A stretch of 8,224 bases of DNA from Desulfobacterales bacterium (GTDB lineage Bacteria > Desulfobacterota > Desulfobacteria > Desulfobacterales > BuS5), in assembly GCA_016735355.1 (NCBI GenBank), contig JAERRQ010000145.1, forward strand, positions 1-8,224, in the 5' to 3' direction. The notes under the pieces are model-generated. The model was given only the letters and a program-made list of their open reading frames with translations, had not been told where the DNA came from and searched no databases. The position numbers and the translations under genes were made by a program. Below are positions 5,337-8,224 of the stretch, piece after piece. Within the stretch, counting starts at the first letter, position 1, and each line of letters opens with the position of its first letter.

Positions 5337-5912
5337 TTAGATCCCCAACAGTCTGTCTAATATGATTGCAGCAGCAGACCTGACAGAAAGATGATTATAG
5401 TCTGTACAGCCCTTAACCGGTTCAAGCAAATAATCGGCGGCGCTGATAAATTCTTCAGTGAACCCCCACCCTGTTCCGAATAATAAAAGATATGTCCCGG
5501 AATTTTTAAGCATTGTACGAAAATTATCAATAGTCAGTTTATGCCCAAAATTTTTAGACGATGTAACAACTATTTTCGGAAAAAGCTCACACGTATTATA
5601 TATCTCTCCAACAACTTCATTAAGAGAAGACTTTATACTTACCAACTCAAGGGCTTTGCGCCTGAGGGGGTTATACTCGGCCCCGGCTCCTTCGATCCAG
5701 TGTGAAGTTATCTTTTTAACGAGCCGTTGCTGGTCCATCAGAGGAGTTACAATATAGAATGCTTTAACACCGTAAGTTTTAGCCGCCCGTGACATATCAT
5801 GAAGATCAAGATTTGTTACAGCCGATGTAATTATATCGCCATTACGATTAACTACCGGATAATGCATCAGCGCCATGTAAAGATTGGCTGCGTATAATTT
5901 TCTCAATGTCAA
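5337..5912 (-). CDS. SPOUT-fold SAM-dependent RNA methyltransferase of the PF09936 (formerly DUF2168) type
   Basis: This 191-residue protein resembles the family typified by Thermotoga TM1570, a trefoil-knot (SPOUT) methyltransferase-like protein whose RNA target, as far as I know, is not established. Recognisable blocks are [19 protein letters not shown] (10-28), [23 protein letters not shown] (33-55), [17 protein letters not shown] (74-90), [10 protein letters not shown] (142-151), and a C-terminal cofactor-knot-like segment [18 protein letters not shown] (173-190). With the start used here (TTG at 5912) it overlaps the end of trmD by 65 nt. Homologues as I remember them begin close to NLY, so the real start may be the TTG at 5906 or the ATG at 5876; none has a clear Shine-Dalgarno sequence. 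Its position between trmD and rplS points to a tRNA or rRNA modification role, which is inference. Confidence 0.88.
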   Translation of the reverse strand: MTLRKLYAANLYMALMHYPVVNRNGDIITSAVTNLDLHDMSRAAKTYGVKAFYIVTPLMDQQRLVKKITSHWIEGAGAEYNPLRRKALELVSIKSSLNEVVGEIYNTCELFPKIVVTSSKNFGHKLTIDNFRTMLKNSGTYLLLFGTGWGFTEEFISAADYLLEPVKGCTDYNHLSVRSAAAIILDRLLGI

Positions 5913-6633
5913 GACACCATTTTTTCAGAATATCTATCTCCCCGGAATCCAATCTTTTCTTTTCAAGCAGGTCCGGTCTTTTCAAAAAAGTTCTAATCAG
6001 AGATGATTCAAGCCTCCACTCATCAATGGCCCTATGGTTACCCGACAAAAGCACTTCAGGAACATCAATCTCCTCAAAACTTCTTGGCCTGGTATAATGC
6101 GCATGCTCCAGCAAGGTGTCTGAAAATGAATCTTTTTCCGCTGATTCAGCTCCTCCCAACGTATCAGGAAGCAATCTGGTCACTGCATCCATGATGACCA
6201 TAGCCGGAAGCTCACCTCCGGTCAGAACATAATCACCAATAGAGATTTCAAAATCTATTAATGTGTCGCAAATGCGCTCATCAACGCCTTCATAACGGCC
6301 GCACACCAGAATAAGATTGTTGAATGATGCCAGAGCACAGGCCAGATTCTGATCAAACCTTCGCCCCTGGGGTGTAAGGAGGATTGTTTGCGAAGCAGGA
6401 TTTTTTATTTTTGCGGTTCTTATTGCAGCAGCCATGGGCTCGGCTTTCATAACCATTCCGCATCCGCCGCCGAAAGGTCTGTCATCAGTCGACTTATGCC
6501 TGTCCATGGCAAAATCCCTAATATTTACTGTATGAGCAGATATACTCTTTTTTTCTATGGCCCTTCTTACTATTCCGTGGGACCAGAAAAGATCAAACAT
6601 TTCCGGAAAAATTGTAAGAACAGCAAAATTCAT
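5848..6633 (-). CDS. trmD: tRNA (guanine37-N1)-methyltransferase
   Basis: TrmD methylates G37 next to the anticodon of tRNAs reading CNN and some other codons, preventing +1 frameshifting. The 261-residue protein has the standard layout: MNFAVLTIFPEMF (1-13), DDRPFGGGCGMVMK (50-63), LILVCGRYEGVDERI (107-121), ISIGDYVLTGGELPAMVIMD (130-149) forming the knot, the interdomain KDSFSD (167-172) with the likely general base D168 (E. coli D169), and the C-terminal YTRPRSFEEIDVPEVLLSGNH (180-200). Its ATG start is 13 nt after the rimM stop with only a weak GGT-type ribosome site. The 3' end overlaps the next methyltransferase gene. Confidence 0.98.
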   Translation of the reverse strand: MNFAVLTIFPEMFDLFWSHGIVRRAIEKKSISAHTVNIRDFAMDRHKSTDDRPFGGGCGMVMKAEPMAAAIRTAKIKNPASQTILLTPQGRRFDQNLACALASFNNLILVCGRYEGVDERICDTLIDFEISIGDYVLTGGELPAMVIMDAVTRLLPDTLGGAESAEKDSFSDTLLEHAHYTRPRSFEEIDVPEVLLSGNHRAIDEWRLESSLIRTFLKRPDLLEKKRLDSGEIDILKKWCLDIEKIIRSQSLHGADALSGS

Positions 6634-6646
6634 ATACCGACAACCG

Positions 6647-7168
6647 TCACAGCCCTTCCGGTAGATCTACGATCATTTTTTTATGTTCTAAACTAATCTT
6701 TAATACCACCGACTCAAGTGCTGGAATCAGCAGCTCGCTCTTTTTAATATTATCGGAATTCTCCACAACATAAACATCATTACTCCCTGTAGTTATTATT
6801 GATTCGACTCTTCCAAGAAACTCCCCGTTTACTGTAAAAACTGAAAGCCCTATAATATCAAACCAATAATATTCATTTTCATCAACCTCAGGGAGCTTGG
6901 ATTGTTCAGTAAAAATCTCTGCCCCTTTCAGGGTCACAGCAAGATCCCGACTATAAATTCCGTCAAGTGATAAAAGAATAATGTTTTTGTGGGGCTTAGC
7001 CGATTCTATTACAAAATTCTTTTCCAATCCTTCAACATTAATAAGCAGAATTGAACTCCCTGCTTTAAATATAGAAATGGATTCTGCATATGAGTATACC
7101 TTGACGTTCCCCCTTACACCATGGACGCCAACAATCTTTCCGATTAAAAGAAAGCCCTCTTTCCCCAC
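6647..7168 (-). CDS. rimM: Ribosome maturation factor RimM
   Basis: RimM binds ribosomal protein S19 and helps assemble the head of the 30S subunit. The N-terminal barrel begins GKIVGVHGVRGNVKVYSYAES, and the C-terminal PRC-barrel half carries NEYYWFDIIGLSVFTVNGE and a GSNDVYVVE stretch, ending in LLIPALESVV and MIVDLPEGL. I chose GTG at 7168 (173 residues) because RimM proteins usually begin a few residues before GKIVG, and GGA lies 8 nt upstream in the khpA stop region. A TTG at 7171 is equally well placed. The longest open frame begins at TTG 7189, giving 180 residues and a 17-nt overlap with khpA. Any of these leaves the domains unchanged. It is cotranscribed with khpA and trmD by spacing. 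Confidence 0.94.
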   Translation of the reverse strand: MGKEGFLLIGKIVGVHGVRGNVKVYSYAESISIFKAGSSILLINVEGLEKNFVIESAKPHKNIILLSLDGIYSRDLAVTLKGAEIFTEQSKLPEVDENEYYWFDIIGLSVFTVNGEFLGRVESIITTGSNDVYVVENSDNIKKSELLIPALESVVLKISLEHKKMIVDLPEGL

Positions 7169-7172
7169 CAAC

Positions 7173-7403
7173 TTATTCCATGATCTCAAGCACCGTTCTT
7201 TTTCTCACCTTGGCAGAAGCAGCGCTTAAAATCGTCCGCATGGCTCTTGCAGTCCGCCCTTGCTTACCGATAACCTTGCCCAGATCTTCCTTGGCAACTT
7301 TAAGTTCCAAAACTGAAGTCTGGTTCCCCTCTACCTCCGAGACCTCTACCTGATCAGGATTATCAACAAGTGCCTGAGCAATATATTTTACCAGCTCTTT
7401 CAT
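7173..7403 (-). CDS. khpA: KH-domain RNA-binding protein KhpA (YlqC family)
   Basis: This 76-residue protein is a single KH domain with the RNA-contacting GxxG loop as GKQG (46-49) inside [19 protein letters not shown] (41-59). That is the pattern of KhpA/YlqC, which in Gram-positive bacteria works with KhpB as a small-RNA and mRNA binding partner. In other phyla its role is less well known. It has a clear ribosome site, AGGAG 8 nt before ATG. Its place between rpsP and rimM is conserved in many bacteria outside the gamma-proteobacteria and supports a link to ribosome biogenesis. A 65-nt gap with a small hairpin separates it from rpsP. Confidence 0.95.
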   Translation of the reverse strand: MKELVKYIAQALVDNPDQVEVSEVEGNQTSVLELKVAKEDLGKVIGKQGRTARAMRTILSAASAKVRKRTVLEIME

Positions 7404-7426
7404 AGATCCATCTCCTTTGTTAGGCT

Positions 7427-7448
7427 GTTCAAGAATGAAGGGTTGAAC
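7427..7448 (-). other. Small inverted repeat in the rpsP-khpA gap
   Basis: GTTCAA (7427-7432) and TTGAAC (7443-7448) are perfect 6-bp arms around a 10-base loop. They could form a hairpin in the operon mRNA just before the khpA ribosome site. There is no U-run after it, so it is not a typical terminator. It could affect mRNA processing or differential expression of S16 and downstream genes, or be incidental. Confidence 0.35.
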
Positions 7449-7468
7449 TTTTGCTGATTATGTAATTA

Positions 7469-7723
7469 TCATACACTGGCAGCAAAAAAATCCTGTTTCT
7501 TCAAAAGGCTTTTTACTGTATCTGTAGGAATAGCGCCGTTATCCATCCAGTGTCTGACCCTGTCAACTTCAATAATAACTCCAGCCGGATCCTGTAATGG
7601 ATTATATGTCCCTACCGATTCCAAAAATTTACCATCTCGTGGACATTCGGAATCTGCAACAACGATTCGATAAAAAGGCTTTTTCTTTGTGCCATATCTT
7701 GCCAATCTAATTTTTACTGACAT
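7469..7723 (-). CDS. rpsP: 30S ribosomal protein S16
   Basis: S16 is a primary-assembly protein of the 30S body. The 84-residue sequence is full length and follows the family closely: [20 protein letters not shown] (1-20), [22 protein letters not shown] (21-42) and the C-terminal half with [22 protein letters not shown] (53-74). The ATG start has AAGGAG 5 nt upstream, and the TAA stop of ffh is part of this ribosome site (TAAGGAG), leaving a 9-nt gap between the two genes. This suggests rpsP translation is tied to that of ffh and that both share a transcript. Confidence 0.98.
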   Translation of the reverse strand: MSVKIRLARYGTKKKPFYRIVVADSECPRDGKFLESVGTYNPLQDPAGVIIEVDRVRHWMDNGAIPTDTVKSLLKKQDFFAASV

Positions 7724-7732
7724 TAATTCTCC

Positions 7733-8224
7733 TTAAACTTGCAGCACACCCCGGCCTAATCCATGCATGCCGCCCTGATTAAATTTTTTAAGCATCTTCA
7801 TCATCTGAGCATAATTTTTAAGCAGCTTATTTACATCCTGTACACTCGCACCACTTCCCTTTGCAATCCTTTTTCTGCGGCTGCCATTAATAATAGTATG
7901 TTTTTGCCGCTCTATGGGTGTCATGGAATTAATAATAGCTTCAATCCTGGACAGCTCCTTTTCATCCACTTTAAGATTTTTCAGATGCTTGTTCTTACCG
8001 ATCCCCGGTATCATCTTTATAATATCATCAAGCGCGCCCATCTTGCGCACCTGAACCATTTGGTCTCGAAAATCATCTAATGTAAAGTTGCTCTTCCTCA
8101 GTTTTTTTTCAAGTTCAGCGGCTTTTTTTGCATCTACTGTCGATTGTGCTTTTTCAATAAAGGTAAGGATATCTCCCATTCCAAGAATTCTTGAAGACAT
8201 CCTGTCGGGATGAAAAGGCTCAAT
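7733..8224 (-). CDS. ffh: Signal recognition particle protein Ffh, C-terminal part (5' end beyond window)
   Basis: Ffh is the GTPase of the bacterial signal recognition particle. With 4.5S/6S-type RNA and FtsY it targets nascent membrane proteins to the translocon. Only the last 163 residues are present. The frame runs through the window edge with IEPFHPDR before SSRILGMGDILTFIEKAQ, the linker after the G domain. What follows is the methionine-rich M domain that binds signal peptides and SRP RNA: FRDQMVQVRKMGALDDIIKMIPG, then the RNA-binding helix-turn-helix INGSRRKRIAKGSGASVQDVN, and a Met/Gly-rich tail with MMKMLKK and GGMHGLGRG. The NG GTPase domain lies to the right of the window. The TAA stop overlaps the rpsP ribosome site. 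Confidence 0.97.
   Translation of the reverse strand: MEPFHPDRMSSRILGMGDILTFIEKAQSTVDAKKAAELEKKLRKSNFTLDDFRDQMVQVRKMGALDDIIKMIPGIGKNKHLKNLKVDEKELSRIEAIINSMTPIERQKHTIINGSRRKRIAKGSGASVQDVNKLLKNYAQMMKMLKKFNQGGMHGLGRGVLQV

Noticed and set aside
7763..8080. Plus-strand open frame of 105 codons opposite ffh
   Set aside because: Antisense to the conserved Ffh M domain, with no ribosome site or recognisable motif.

Overview
The window is a compact bacterial housekeeping region with moderately low GC. It is almost entirely one long minus-strand gene series that starts beyond the right edge and runs leftward. The gene order is ffh, rpsP, khpA, rimM, trmD, a PF09936-type SPOUT RNA methyltransferase, rplS, rnhB, yraN, rsmI, an Sfp-type phosphopantetheinyl transferase and hemL. 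A single plus-strand gene, a 5'-truncated sirtuin, converges on hemL from the left edge. From memory of conserved gene order, the run from ffh to rsmI with KhpA and the PF09936 methyltransferase built in suggests a Desulfobacterota/deltaproteobacterial sulfate-reducer-like genome. The genus cannot be read from this sequence.

Layout: positions 1-750 hold the sirtuin and 767-2050 hold hemL (16 nt convergent gap, no visible terminator). Positions 2119-3939 hold the Sfp-type gene, rsmI and yraN, which are tightly packed, with rsmI overlapping yraN. Positions 3940-4287 are the only long non-coding stretch. Positions 4288-8224 hold rnhB back to ffh, with small gaps or overlaps throughout and several Shine-Dalgarno sequences built into the preceding stop codon.

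Functionally, the right and central parts form a translation and RNA-maturation operon. It contains SRP targeting (Ffh), ribosomal proteins S16 and L19, the 30S maturation factor RimM, an RNA chaperone-like KH protein, tRNA m1G37 methylation (TrmD), 16S rRNA C1402 2'-O-methylation (RsmI), an orphan SPOUT methyltransferase and RNase HII. The genes at the left end serve carrier-protein activation, tetrapyrrole synthesis and NAD-dependent lysine deacylation.

The most interesting structure is in the rnhB-yraN gap. It reads as two nested non-autonomous insertions. The inner element is 126 bp with perfect 13-bp terminal inverted repeats, flanked by an 8-bp direct repeat (CAATTATT). It sits inside an outer element of about 329 bp whose ends are inverted arrays of 7-bp repeats, flanked by a different 8-bp direct repeat (AGATATTC). 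The outer element's end appears to supply the present stop codon of rnhB. Joining the flanks in silico gives an older arrangement in which rnhB ran into and overlapped yraN.
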